Below, piece by piece: positions 51,233 through 59,120 of a stretch of DNA of 64,000 nt. Position numbers and translations under genes: made by a program. The notes beneath the pieces were generated by a model. It did no database searches and had not been told where the DNA came from. It saw only the letters and a list, made by a program, of their open reading frames with translations. The stretch lies in assembly GCA_024276425.1 (NCBI GenBank), contig JAJRXF010000095.1, positions 1-64,000 of the forward strand. The letters run 5' to 3'. Each line of letters begins with the position of its first letter. Positions within the stretch are counted from its first letter, which is position 1. Origin of the DNA: Actinomycetes bacterium (lineage in GTDB: Bacteria > Actinomycetota > Acidimicrobiia > Acidimicrobiales > SZUA-35).

Positions 51233-51868
51233 ATGAGTGAGTTAGAAGAACGGCTCGGGGAAGTACCTCGGCCAAAGCCGGTTTTGAGCCGCGAGGCCGA
51301 AGAGGCGCTGACCGAACGCCAACGGGAGATCCTGGACCAACTGGGAGAAATCTTCCAAAGCGGTTTCGCTTCGCTGACCATGGCCGACCTCGCCGCCAAG
51401 CTGGGCTGCTCCCTCCGCACGCTGTACGGCCTGGCCCCAAGCCGCGATGAACTGGTGATGGTAGTGGTCGATCGAAACCTCTGGGCCGCCGGACGGGTGG
51501 CCATGGCCGCCATTGGGCCCGACATGGAACCACTGGTCGCGTTACGCTCCTACCTTGAGGCGGCCAACCGGGCAGTGGAAAACACCACCGAGGCCTTCGC
51601 TACCGATACCGCAGCCATGGCCGAATGGTCTGGGCTCGGGGCCAGCCACAACGGCTACTTGGTAGCCATGACCGCCGCTCTGCTGGAACTGGCGGCCGAG
51701 CGGGGCGACATTGGCGATGTCGATGTCGCCGCTACTGCCCATGTGGTGGCCGGACTAGGTAGATCCTTTGCCCAACCGGACATGATTCCCGTCATCCGGT
51801 CCAACCCGACCGCGGCAGCCAATGAGGTCCTCGATCTCTTGCTGGCCGGACTCCGAGCCACTGCGTAG
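51233..51868 (+). CDS. TetR-family regulator of the acyl-CoA operon
   Basis: TetR-type repressor of 211 residues: HTH at ~30-75 (ILDQLGEIFQSGFASLTMADLAAKLGCSLRTLYGLAPSRDELV in two stretches) and a helical ligand domain. A GGAG lies close to the ATG. It is the last gene in the carboxylase-AtuA-NMO-ACAD operon, so autoregulated control by an acyl-CoA intermediate is probable. The ACAD tail and the start of this gene contain two similar 15-nt stretches (51217-51231 and 51233-51247). Confidence 0.87.
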   Translation: MSELEERLGEVPRPKPVLSREAEEALTERQREILDQLGEIFQSGFASLTMADLAAKLGCSLRTLYGLAPSRDELVMVVVDRNLWAAGRVAMAAIGPDMEPLVALRSYLEAANRAVENTTEAFATDTAAMAEWSGLGASHNGYLVAMTAALLELAAERGDIGDVDVAATAHVVAGLGRSFAQPDMIPVIRSNPTAAANEVLDLLLAGLRATA

Positions 51869-51898
51869 GTCCGAACACGACCATGACTATCAGTTAAC

Positions 51899-51916
51899 AG
51901 AGAGAGAGAGAGAGAG
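51899..51916. repeat. (AG)9 dinucleotide microsatellite
   Basis: Nine uninterrupted AG units lie 38 nt before the small membrane peptide gene. Such tracts are slippage-prone and can modulate promoter spacing; no promoter box pair is clearly positioned around this one. Confidence 0.9.
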
Positions 51917-51953
51917 TTCATCCTGATGACTAGGCACCATCAAGGGGGAAACC

Positions 51954-52040
51954 ATGACCGTTCCTAACCTCGCAGCTGCGTTGGTCAACGGGATCCTCGG
52001 GCTTCTTCTGGTGGGAACCGTCGTACTCATCAACTCCTAA
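51954..52040 (+). CDS. 28-residue single-pass membrane peptide
   Basis: Short open frame reading MTVPNLAAALVNGILGLL then LVGTVVLINS and TAA. A purine-rich AAGGGGGAA ribosome binding site lies 3-8 nt before the ATG, stronger than those of many neighbours, and most of the product is one hydrophobic helix (residues ~5-26). No family is recognised and the peptide resembles small membrane regulators only in form. Conservation in relatives would decide whether it is real. Confidence 0.5.
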   Translation: MTVPNLAAALVNGILGLLLVGTVVLINS

Positions 52041-52048
52041 CTCCAGCG

Positions 52049-52096
52049 GGAATACAGCTCAGCAGGAATACGGCTCGGTAGGAATACAGGGCGCCA
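52049..52096. repeat. Three 16-bp direct repeats before the MBL gene
   Basis: GGAATACAGCTCAGCA, GGAATACGGCTCGGTA and GGAATACAGGGCGCCA stand head to tail at 52049-52064, 52065-52080 and 52081-52096. All begin GGAATAC. They end 4 nt before a -10-like TAGGTT (52101-52106), 8 nt from the ATG of the next gene, so they occupy the -35 and activator region and could bind a regulator at multiple sites. Confidence 0.7.
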
Positions 52097-52114
52097 CCGC
52101 TAGGTTCGCTAGGC

Positions 52115-52948
52115 ATGTCTCAAACCCAGCCCAATGTTCCGGTATACCGCATGCAGAGAAGAGCCTTTCTTTCCCGCTACAGCACGGGCGCGATGGCTGT
52201 CGCCATTCTCGGACCCGGCTTTCTTGCCGCCTGCGCAAGTGATGGAACCATCGCCTCTGCCACGAGCCAACCCGGCGACGATGGCGAGTCGACCACCTCG
52301 GCGACCTCGACAGGGGCCAGTGAAGCCGACCAAGAAGCGACAACCCCAGCCGTTGATGGCGACGGATCTGAGTTCCGCTGGGAACGGGTACAAATGGGAT
52401 TTGTCTCGGCCTACCTCTTGGCCAGAGGCAACGAGATCACCATTGTCGACACCGGGACCCAGGGTAACCTCTCGGTCTTTGACGAAGCCCTCACCACCAT
52501 TGGGGCAAGCTGGGGAGACGTTGGTCGGGTCATCATGACCCATGCCCACGGTGACCACATTGGTGGTCTGCCAGCAATTGCCAATGTTGCCACCGAGGCC
52601 ACCGTCTATATCGGCGAGGCCGATCTCGTCGGACGCGATGCCGAAACTGTCAAAGATGGTGATGAGATCTTTGGCTTGCAGATCATTGGAACACCGGGGC
52701 ACACGCCAGGACACATCTCGGTACTCGACCCCAAGGCTGGCTTCCTGGTTGCCGGGGATGCCATCAACGAAAGCGGCGGCATGGTGCTCGGACCAAATCC
52801 CGAGTTCACCAGCGACATGACCGCAGGCAACGCCTCGGTGCTGCGATTGGCCGAGCGAAACTTTGAGACCGTGGTGTTTGGGCACGGCGAACCAATCGAA
52901 GGTGGGGCATCCCAAGCCGTCGTTGCCTTCGCCCAGACGCTTGGCTGA
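52115..52948 (+). CDS. Tat-exported MBL-fold hydrolase lipoprotein
   Basis: Metallo-beta-lactamase-fold protein of 277 residues. The N terminus QRRAFLSRYSTGAMAV is a twin-arginine signal, and the hydrophobic stretch ends in a lipobox FLAAC, so it is probably a Tat lipoprotein facing outside. A Ser/Thr-rich linker (~48-80) precedes the catalytic domain with THAHGDHIGGL (~144-154) and GTPGHTPGHISVL. The substrate is unknown. An ATG at 52151 would still keep the signal peptide. Confidence 0.83.
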   Translation: MSQTQPNVPVYRMQRRAFLSRYSTGAMAVAILGPGFLAACASDGTIASATSQPGDDGESTTSATSTGASEADQEATTPAVDGDGSEFRWERVQMGFVSAYLLARGNEITIVDTGTQGNLSVFDEALTTIGASWGDVGRVIMTHAHGDHIGGLPAIANVATEATVYIGEADLVGRDAETVKDGDEIFGLQIIGTPGHTPGHISVLDPKAGFLVAGDAINESGGMVLGPNPEFTSDMTAGNASVLRLAERNFETVVFGHGEPIEGGASQAVVAFAQTLG

Positions 52949-52950
52949 AT

Positions 52951-54117
52951 CTAGGGGGTAACCCACAACTCCGGCGGGCCACGAAACTCAAAACCCGTGT
53001 TGGTGACCTCGTGGCTCGGATCCAGCATCAGATCGGGGAACCGGGCGAAGAGCCGCTCGACACCCTGGCGCACAACCTGGCGCCCCAACCACTCCCCCAG
53101 GCACCGATGGGCACCAAGGGCAAAGGCGGCATGAGGTCCCTGCCGCCGGTCAAGATCGATCTCATCTGGGTTGTCCCAATGGCTTTCGTCTCGGTTGATG
53201 GAGCGCAGGATCCCAGATACAAGCGCCCCCTTTGGAATGGCAACGCCACCAAGCTCAGTATCTTCGGTGGCTTGTCTGGTGACCGTGCCGACCGGACAGT
53301 GCACTCGCAGTACTTCCTCGACCAGGCGCGCCATCTTGTTGGGTTCTTTGGCCACTCGTTGGCGCAAGTCAGGCCGGGTGAGCAGGGTCCAGGTCACCAG
53401 GCCGATGGCCTCACAGGGTTCGTTGATTCCACCTGAGATCATCAGCCGGACATTGTTGAGGACCTCTTCGGGGGTCGCTCCGTTGGCGAGGAAGGCATCG
53501 ATGGCCGAATTACCAGGATTTGTCCGACTCTGCTTGATCGCCTCGTCCAACGCGGCACCAAGTTCTTCCTTGGTCTTGGTTCCGATGGCGGCCAACTCGG
53601 GGTCGTCTTCAAAGTTGGCAAGGTCGGTGACCAGGCCGGTGCACCAGTCCCACATCTGGGCAAAGCCATGGTGGTCAAGGCCGAGTACCCGAGCCAATGA
53701 TCCCGCAGACAGGAGCTGGGCATAAGAAGAGATCAGGTCGAAGCTCGCTCCCGATCCGGCTTCTCGGTTGAACTCGACCTGATCAAGGAGTTCATCGGCC
53801 ATGTCTTTGAGTTCGTGTTTGGCAAACTCTCCGCTGCGGCCTCCAGCCTTGAACGGCGGCAGCATCATCGAGCGAAGCCGGTCCAGCTTCGGTGGATCGA
53901 GGGTCAACATATTGACGCCAAGGGTGCGGGCCAGGAAGGACGGTTCGGTGGCAGCGGTAAACAACTCCGGGTTGTCTTCGACCGTGGCTACGTCATCCCA
54001 GCGGGTCACGAAGAACATTTGCAGGGCCGGTACCCAACAAACCGGCTCGTTGGCTCGCATCTTGGCCAGGATGGGATAGGGGTCGTCCTCAAGCTCGGCC
54101 AGGGTTACCTCAAACAT
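52951..54117 (-). CDS. Cytochrome P450
   Basis: Soluble bacterial P450 of 388 residues. The haem loop is AFALGAHRCLGEWLG with the thiolate Cys, the K-helix motif is EEVLR (ExxR), and the I helix reads MISGGINEPCEAIG, where the usual proton-relay Thr/Ser of AGxDT is replaced by Pro. Start ATG 54117 is favoured over GTG 54123. It lies downstream of an amidohydrolase gene on the same strand and 2 nt from the convergent MBL gene. A ferredoxin partner is not in the window; the substrate is unknown. Confidence 0.9.
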   Translation of the reverse strand: MFEVTLAELEDDPYPILAKMRANEPVCWVPALQMFFVTRWDDVATVEDNPELFTAATEPSFLARTLGVNMLTLDPPKLDRLRSMMLPPFKAGGRSGEFAKHELKDMADELLDQVEFNREAGSGASFDLISSYAQLLSAGSLARVLGLDHHGFAQMWDWCTGLVTDLANFEDDPELAAIGTKTKEELGAALDEAIKQSRTNPGNSAIDAFLANGATPEEVLNNVRLMISGGINEPCEAIGLVTWTLLTRPDLRQRVAKEPNKMARLVEEVLRVHCPVGTVTRQATEDTELGGVAIPKGALVSGILRSINRDESHWDNPDEIDLDRRQGPHAAFALGAHRCLGEWLGRQVVRQGVERLFARFPDLMLDPSHEVTNTGFEFRGPPELWVTP

Positions 54118-54257
54118 GACCACAACCTATTTGATGGGGCCCGCTCCCTCAAGCGAGCCCCACCGTTCCGCCTACCCTCCGCTGATCCCGCTCCCTCCAG
54201 CAGGACCGGCAGAGATCAAGATATGGGGTCGACCTGCTCCTCGAATCGGGGCATGCC

Positions 54258-55502
54258 CTAGTTCGGGTACGGATTGGTAGGGGAAACCGGAACGCCGTCC
54301 TGGTAGACCCCCCGCAGGCGTGAGCGAAGATCACTCACATCTAGTGACTCACCCTCAAGAACGACCGCGTCGGCTCGGCGGCCAACGGTCAGAGATCCAA
54401 GGTCTTCTTCGAGACCCATGAGTTCGGCCGCCAACCCGGTGGCCGACCGCAACACCTCGGCATCGGTCATGCCCAACTCGGCCATGAGGGCAAGTTCACG
54501 GAGATTGGTTCCGTGGGGAACGACTCCGGCATCGGTCCCCATGGCAATCTTGACCCCAGCCTTTATTGCCTTGGTGATGGATTCCCGATGGACATCGATG
54601 ACCTGCTTAGTCTTCTCGATGGCATAGGCGGGAACGTCTATCCCAGCATCGGCTGCGTCGAGGACTCCCTGGGGCGCAACCAAGGTCGGAACAAGATAGG
54701 TGCCATTGTCCAGCATCATCTGGATGGCAAGGTCATCCAGATAGATGCCGTGCTCGATCGAGCGGATCCCGGTGCGAATGGCCGACTTGATTCCCTCGTT
54801 GGCCTGAGCATGAGACATCACAAAGAGGTGGGCGGCCGATGCTTCGGCCACTAGAACCTCAAGCTCCTCGTCCCGAAAGTGGGCGTGGCGGGGATCATCT
54901 CGAGGTGAGATCACCCCACCGGAGGTGCACACCTTGATGACGTCGGCGCCCGCCCGAACGAGCTGTCGGACCTTCTTACGCATCTCCTCTGGACCATCAA
55001 CGATGTTGGAGGGACGACCGGGGTGGCAGTCCAACAGACCCGGCATGTGGGCACCGCAAACCTCCCAGCTGTCGCCATGACCACCCGTTTGAGAAAGGAT
55101 GGTGATGGCGATCTGCATTCGCGGTCCGGCGATCAGCCCTCGCTCCTGGGCTTCTTTGACACCCAAGTCGGAACCTCCGGCCTCGCGGACCGTGGTGATG
55201 CCAACATCTAGTGTCCTCTTCATCCGCTCGGCTGCGGCATAGAAGTTGTAGGAAAAGGGTGTTTGTCCGTGAGCGGCGGCACTGAAGTTGCCGTCAACCA
55301 TGAAGTGGACATGACAATCAATCAGGCCTGGGATCACTGTCTTTCCAACACAATCGACGATCTGGTCTGGCCCAAAAGCAGCGCTGTCCAAGTTCGGCCC
55401 GGCCGCACTCACCCGGCCATCGACGAACACAACATCGGCCACAGTTGCGGGGCTTCCGGTCCCGTCAAAGACCAGCCCCCCTTGAAGAAGAAGAGAACTC
55501 AT
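54258..55502 (-). CDS. Amidohydrolase (imidazolonepropionase / Xaa-Pro dipeptidase-like)
   Basis: Metal-dependent hydrolase of 414 residues starting MSSLLLQGGLVFDGTGSP. Metal and catalytic motifs are VIPGLIDCHVHF (~58-69), VMSHAQANEGIKSAIRTGIRSIEHG (two His), and MGTDAGVVPHGTN (Asp), with carboxylated-Lys or Cys-less subgroup CTSGGVISPRDDP in between. The frame remains open far upstream, but that part is antisense to the carbamoylase gene and shows no domain. The ATG at 55502 follows a weak purine stretch. Substrate is not defined. Confidence 0.85.
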   Translation of the reverse strand: MSSLLLQGGLVFDGTGSPATVADVVFVDGRVSAAGPNLDSAAFGPDQIVDCVGKTVIPGLIDCHVHFMVDGNFSAAAHGQTPFSYNFYAAAERMKRTLDVGITTVREAGGSDLGVKEAQERGLIAGPRMQIAITILSQTGGHGDSWEVCGAHMPGLLDCHPGRPSNIVDGPEEMRKKVRQLVRAGADVIKVCTSGGVISPRDDPRHAHFRDEELEVLVAEASAAHLFVMSHAQANEGIKSAIRTGIRSIEHGIYLDDLAIQMMLDNGTYLVPTLVAPQGVLDAADAGIDVPAYAIEKTKQVIDVHRESITKAIKAGVKIAMGTDAGVVPHGTNLRELALMAELGMTDAEVLRSATGLAAELMGLEEDLGSLTVGRRADAVVLEGESLDVSDLRSRLRGVYQDGVPVSPTNPYPN

Positions 55503-55616
55503 GGCCACAGCATCCCTGGTTGTGAGCACCTTGGCAAGATGAGACGCAAGGGGGGATCCATTCGGGCTAGGGTCCACAACCCGAACTCCAACCAGGATCA
55601 ACGTTAGGAAGCCCAA

Positions 55617-56852
55617 GTGAACAGCGCCCCCAAGGTAAATGGCGAACGGTTGTGGTCCCGCCTTATGGACATGGCCAAAGTCGGTCCTGGTGTTGCCGGA
55701 GGTTCCAACCGCCAGGCCCTGTCCGATGAGGACCGCGACGGGCGCGAACTCTTCTTGTCCTGGGCCACGGCAGCCTGGTGCAGCCACGAGTTCGACGAAA
55801 TCGGCAACCTCTTCGTCCGTCGCGAGGGAAGCGACCCTGAAGCATCCCCGGTACTCATGGGGTCCCACCTTGACACCCAGCCAACCGGGGGCCGCTTTGA
55901 TGGGGTCTATGGCGTATTGGGAGGGCTTGAGGTCATCGAATCGCTCAACGACCAGAATGTCACGACCACCCGGCCGATCGAACTCTGTGTCTGGACCAAC
56001 GAGGAAGGTTCTCGATTCCAGTACTCGATGATGGGATCGGGCGTGTGGGCCAACCATTTGGATCTTGACACCGGCCGTGCCTTGGTCGACATCGACGGTG
56101 TCTCCGTTGCCGAGGAACTGGATCGACTTGGCTGGAAGGGCGAACGCCCAGCGAATCCCAGCGACTACAGCGCAGCCTTTGAACTGCATATCGAACAGGG
56201 ACCAATCCTGGAGGCGGAGGAGCTTGAGATCGGAGTAGTTACCGGCGTGCAGGGGTTCCGCTGGTACACCATTGATCTGGCTGGCCACCCCGTTCACGCC
56301 GGTCCTACCCCGATGGAAGGACGCCAAGATCCGGCAAAGGCCATCGGCGCAATCATTACCAAGGTCTATGAGATGGCGGCCGAGTTCGCCCCCTGGGGTC
56401 GAGCAACCTTCGCCATGTTCGGATCCCATCCCGTATCCCCAAACACGGTGCCAGAACGTCTGCACTGTTCCCTGGATATCCGCCACCCCGAGTTGAGGTC
56501 CCTGGATGCCATGGAGTCCAAGATGCGGGCCATTGTGGCCTCAGAATGCGAGGCCCTTGGCGTTGGCCACACCGTCACGGTCGACAACGATTCCCCACCC
56601 GTTGCCTTTGCCGACAACTGCATCGATGCGGTCGAAGCCTCCGCCAAGGCCCTCGGGTACAGCTACAACAAAATGATTTCGGGTGCTGGCCACGATGCCT
56701 GCTACGTAGCCCTTCACAATCCGACTTCCATGATCTTTGTACCGTGTGAGGGTGGGCTTTCTCACAACGAAGCCGAACTGATCACGTCTGAACAAGCAGC
56801 CAGAGGGGCATCGGTGCTACTGGGTGCCATCCTGCAAGTGGCCAACGCCTAG
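55617..56852 (+). CDS. M20-family Zn-dependent carbamoylase/allantoate amidohydrolase-like enzyme
   Basis: Enzyme of 411 residues in the hydantoinase/carbamoylase group: N-carbamoyl-L-amino-acid hydrolase, beta-ureidopropionase or allantoate amidohydrolase. Metal motifs are LMGSHLDTQPTGGRFDGVYGVLGGLE (~82-107), WTNEEGSRF (~128) and AFELHIEQGPILE (~191), plus SGAGHDACYVA near 365. Start GTG 55617 is preceded by AGGA at 7 nt. The glutamine-synthetase-like gene begins 15 nt after the stop, so ammonia released from the substrate could be reassimilated or glutamylated. Confidence 0.88.
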   Translation: MNSAPKVNGERLWSRLMDMAKVGPGVAGGSNRQALSDEDRDGRELFLSWATAAWCSHEFDEIGNLFVRREGSDPEASPVLMGSHLDTQPTGGRFDGVYGVLGGLEVIESLNDQNVTTTRPIELCVWTNEEGSRFQYSMMGSGVWANHLDLDTGRALVDIDGVSVAEELDRLGWKGERPANPSDYSAAFELHIEQGPILEAEELEIGVVTGVQGFRWYTIDLAGHPVHAGPTPMEGRQDPAKAIGAIITKVYEMAAEFAPWGRATFAMFGSHPVSPNTVPERLHCSLDIRHPELRSLDAMESKMRAIVASECEALGVGHTVTVDNDSPPVAFADNCIDAVEASAKALGYSYNKMISGAGHDACYVALHNPTSMIFVPCEGGLSHNEAELITSEQAARGASVLLGAILQVANA

Positions 56853-56867
56853 AAGGAGAAACAACTC

Positions 56868-58241
56868 GTGACCAAAGCTCCCCTCCAACTCGATGAACTC
56901 ACCAGACTGGTGGCTAGTGGCGACATCGACACTGTCGTCGTTGGCTTTACCGACCACTACGGACGAACCATGGGTAAGCGTTTTGACGCCGACTTCTTCC
57001 TCGACTCACTCGATGACGGAACCCACGTGTGCAACTATCTGTTCACCGTCGATATGGAAATGGAACCTGTTCCCGGCTTTGCCTCGGCCAACTGGGATCA
57101 GGGTTATGGCGACGTTCACCTGGTTCCTGATCTGGACACCCTGCGCATCGCTGGCTGGACCGAGGGTGTGGCTTTTGTCTTGAGCCATGTGCACGATCAC
57201 GACACGAAGGGGAACGAACGGCTGGCGCCCATTGCCCCACGCTCGATCCTCCAAATCCAAGTCGATGCGGCCGCCGCGACGGGATATGAGATTGCTGGCG
57301 CCTCCGAACTCGAGTTCTTCCTATTTCGCGACAGTTACCGCCAGGCCAACGCCAAGGGGTACCGCAACCTTGAGGCGGCTGGTTGGTACGTCGAGGACTA
57401 TCACCTGCTCCAGGGGGCCCGGGTCGAGGACTATGTCGGAGCGGCGCGGCGGGCCCTCAAGGCATCGGGTATTCCGGTTGAGAACTCCAAGGGTGAGGCC
57501 GCTATTGGTCAACACGAACTCAACATCCGCTACGCCGATGCCATGACCATGGCTGACCGTCACGTCATCATGAAGCAGGGCATGAAGGAATTGGCCGATT
57601 CACTCGGTGTCAGTGTGTGCTTCATGGCCAAACCCGATGGGGACCAGCCCGGCAATAGCTGCCACATGCACCTCAGTCTGTGGGCGGACGGCAAGAACGT
57701 GTTCGCCGATGAGACCAGCGAAAAGGGTCGAAGCGATCTCTTCGGTTGGTTCCTCGGTGGTTGGATGAAGCATCTCCGAGACCTCATGCCCTTCTATGCC
57801 CCAACGGTGAATTCCTACAAGCGTTACCAGGATGAGTCGTGGGCTCCGACCCGGATCGCCTGGTCAACCGACAATCGGACCGCCGGTTTTCGCATTGTCG
57901 GCTCGGGGCCAAGTCTGCGGATCGAGAATCGCATCCCGGGAGCCGACGCCAATCCCTACCTGGCCTTCGCCGCCGCCCTAGCCAGCGGTTTGGACGGCAT
58001 TGCTAACAAAATCGAACCACCCCCCGAGTTTGATGGCAATGTGTATGACGCGGACGAGGTCGAGAAGGTGCCCTCAACCCTCGAGGCGGCCGTCGAGCGG
58101 TTCGCCAACAGTTCAGATGCTCGCAGACTCATGGGTGACGTGGTTGTCGATCACTACAGTCACTTCCTTCGCCAGGAAGTCGTCGCCTACCAGCGCTCGG
58201 TAACCGACTGGGAAATGGCCCGCTACTTCGAACGCATCTGA
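56868..58241 (+). CDS. Glutamine-synthetase-family ligase (GlnA-like, possibly gamma-glutamyl-amine type)
   Basis: GS-fold enzyme of 457 residues that couples ATP hydrolysis to glutamate plus ammonia or an amine. Characteristic blocks are AGASELEFFLF (~146-156), KGEAAIGQHELNIRYADAMTMADRH (~205-229), GNSCHMHLSLW (~262-272) and NSYKRY plus WSTDNRTAGFRI. A divergent N terminus (DTVVVGFTDHYGRTMGKRFD) resembles PuuA/FluG-like rather than housekeeping GlnA. GTG start with AAGGAG at 9 nt. It follows the M20 hydrolase in one operon, so a nitrogen compound or amine pathway is likely. Confidence 0.87.
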   Translation: MTKAPLQLDELTRLVASGDIDTVVVGFTDHYGRTMGKRFDADFFLDSLDDGTHVCNYLFTVDMEMEPVPGFASANWDQGYGDVHLVPDLDTLRIAGWTEGVAFVLSHVHDHDTKGNERLAPIAPRSILQIQVDAAAATGYEIAGASELEFFLFRDSYRQANAKGYRNLEAAGWYVEDYHLLQGARVEDYVGAARRALKASGIPVENSKGEAAIGQHELNIRYADAMTMADRHVIMKQGMKELADSLGVSVCFMAKPDGDQPGNSCHMHLSLWADGKNVFADETSEKGRSDLFGWFLGGWMKHLRDLMPFYAPTVNSYKRYQDESWAPTRIAWSTDNRTAGFRIVGSGPSLRIENRIPGADANPYLAFAAALASGLDGIANKIEPPPEFDGNVYDADEVEKVPSTLEAAVERFANSSDARRLMGDVVVDHYSHFLRQEVVAYQRSVTDWEMARYFERI

Positions 58242-58259
58242 TCGTTCGCGGCACTGCAG

Positions 58260-58841
58260 TCAGCGCCCGAGGGTGTAGAACTCGTCATTAGGGCGCATCG
58301 AGGTGAAGTTGGCCATCCGGTTGCTCAGCCCGAAGAAAGCAGTGATTCCGGCAATATCCCAGATGTCTTCGTCATCAAAGCCATAACCCCGAAGAGTGAC
58401 AAAGTCCTCGTCGTTGATGGACCGGGCATCGTTGGAGACCTTGAGGGCGAAGGCCAGCATGGCCTTCTGACGGTCATTAATGTCGGCTTTGCGGTAGTTG
58501 GTCGCCACCTGATCGGCCACCAGTGGATCCTTGGCGCGGATACGCAGGATGGCACCGTGGGCAACGACGCAGTACAGACAACCGTTGTCCGTAGAGGTGG
58601 CGACGACAATCATCTCCTTGTCGGCCTTGGTCAGGTTTCCTTCCCGGTTCAAGAGGGCATCGTGATAGTCGAAGAAGGCCCGCATCTCATCGGGGCGATG
58701 GGCCAGGGCGAGGAAAACGTTCGGGACGAACCCCGACCGTTCCTGGATGGCCAGAACCTTCTCCTTGATGTCGTCGGGAAGGTCGTTGATGTCTGGGACG
58801 GGGAACCGGCTAATGGGATGGGCAAACTCTTGTGTCATCAA
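58260..58841 (-). CDS. AhpD-like peroxidase-related protein (carboxymuconolactone decarboxylase fold)
   Basis: Helical protein of 193 residues of the CMD/AhpD superfamily, peroxidase-related subgroup. The redox motif is NGCLYCVVAHGAILR, with the Cys-x-x-Cys and the downstream His three residues later characteristic of AhpD active sites. The length is usual for the group. It is convergent with the GS-like gene. Whether it reduces AhpC-like partners is unknown; the peroxiredoxin-like gene of this window is 45 kb away. Confidence 0.85.
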   Translation of the reverse strand: MMTQEFAHPISRFPVPDINDLPDDIKEKVLAIQERSGFVPNVFLALAHRPDEMRAFFDYHDALLNREGNLTKADKEMIVVATSTDNGCLYCVVAHGAILRIRAKDPLVADQVATNYRKADINDRQKAMLAFALKVSNDARSINDEDFVTLRGYGFDDEDIWDIAGITAFFGLSNRMANFTSMRPNDEFYTLGR

Positions 58842-58916
58842 AGGCTCCTAGTCAAACAAACCGAGGGATCTCCAACCTATCTGAGCAAGCCCACCCGTAT
58901 CACCGTTTGAACACAC

Positions 58917-59118
58917 TCATGGCGGCGCATTGTAAAGGGGTTTTGGTGCTTGACGAGACGCCAAGTCGGAGCGGCTCATGCTGTTAAGATGTCGAGTGTC
59001 CTCGTTGTGGACGACCGCTGCCAGCTTCACTTCGAGGGCGAGCACACGTCCGTCAGCACGCTCCATGATGAGGTCGATCTCATGTTCACCTCCACGAGTG
59101 CGAAGGTTCTGACCCTGC
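58917..59118 (-). pseudogene. Remnant of an AAA ATPase / DUF4143 protein C-terminus
   Basis: Minus-strand translation of this interval contains LRTRGGEHEIDLIMERADG then RVLALEVKLAAVVHNEDT and RHLNS, the conserved C-terminal nuclease-like end (ExD-x-EVK) of DUF4143 ATPases. There is no matching ATPase upstream: an in-frame TAG precedes the piece, and no start is close. It ends TGA at 58917-58919 after a non-homologous tail. It is a decayed fragment, showing that a mobile-type accessory gene once stood here. Confidence 0.65.
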
Positions 59119-59120
59119 CA

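Noticed and set aside
52109..52966. 285-codon open frame on the minus strand
   Set aside because: Antisense of the MBL hydrolase, which has a Tat signal, a lipobox and metal motifs.
55503..56486. Long upstream extension of the amidohydrolase frame
   Set aside because: It is antisense to the M20 hydrolase, has no domain, and the family start (SSLLLQGGLVFDGTG) lies at 55502.
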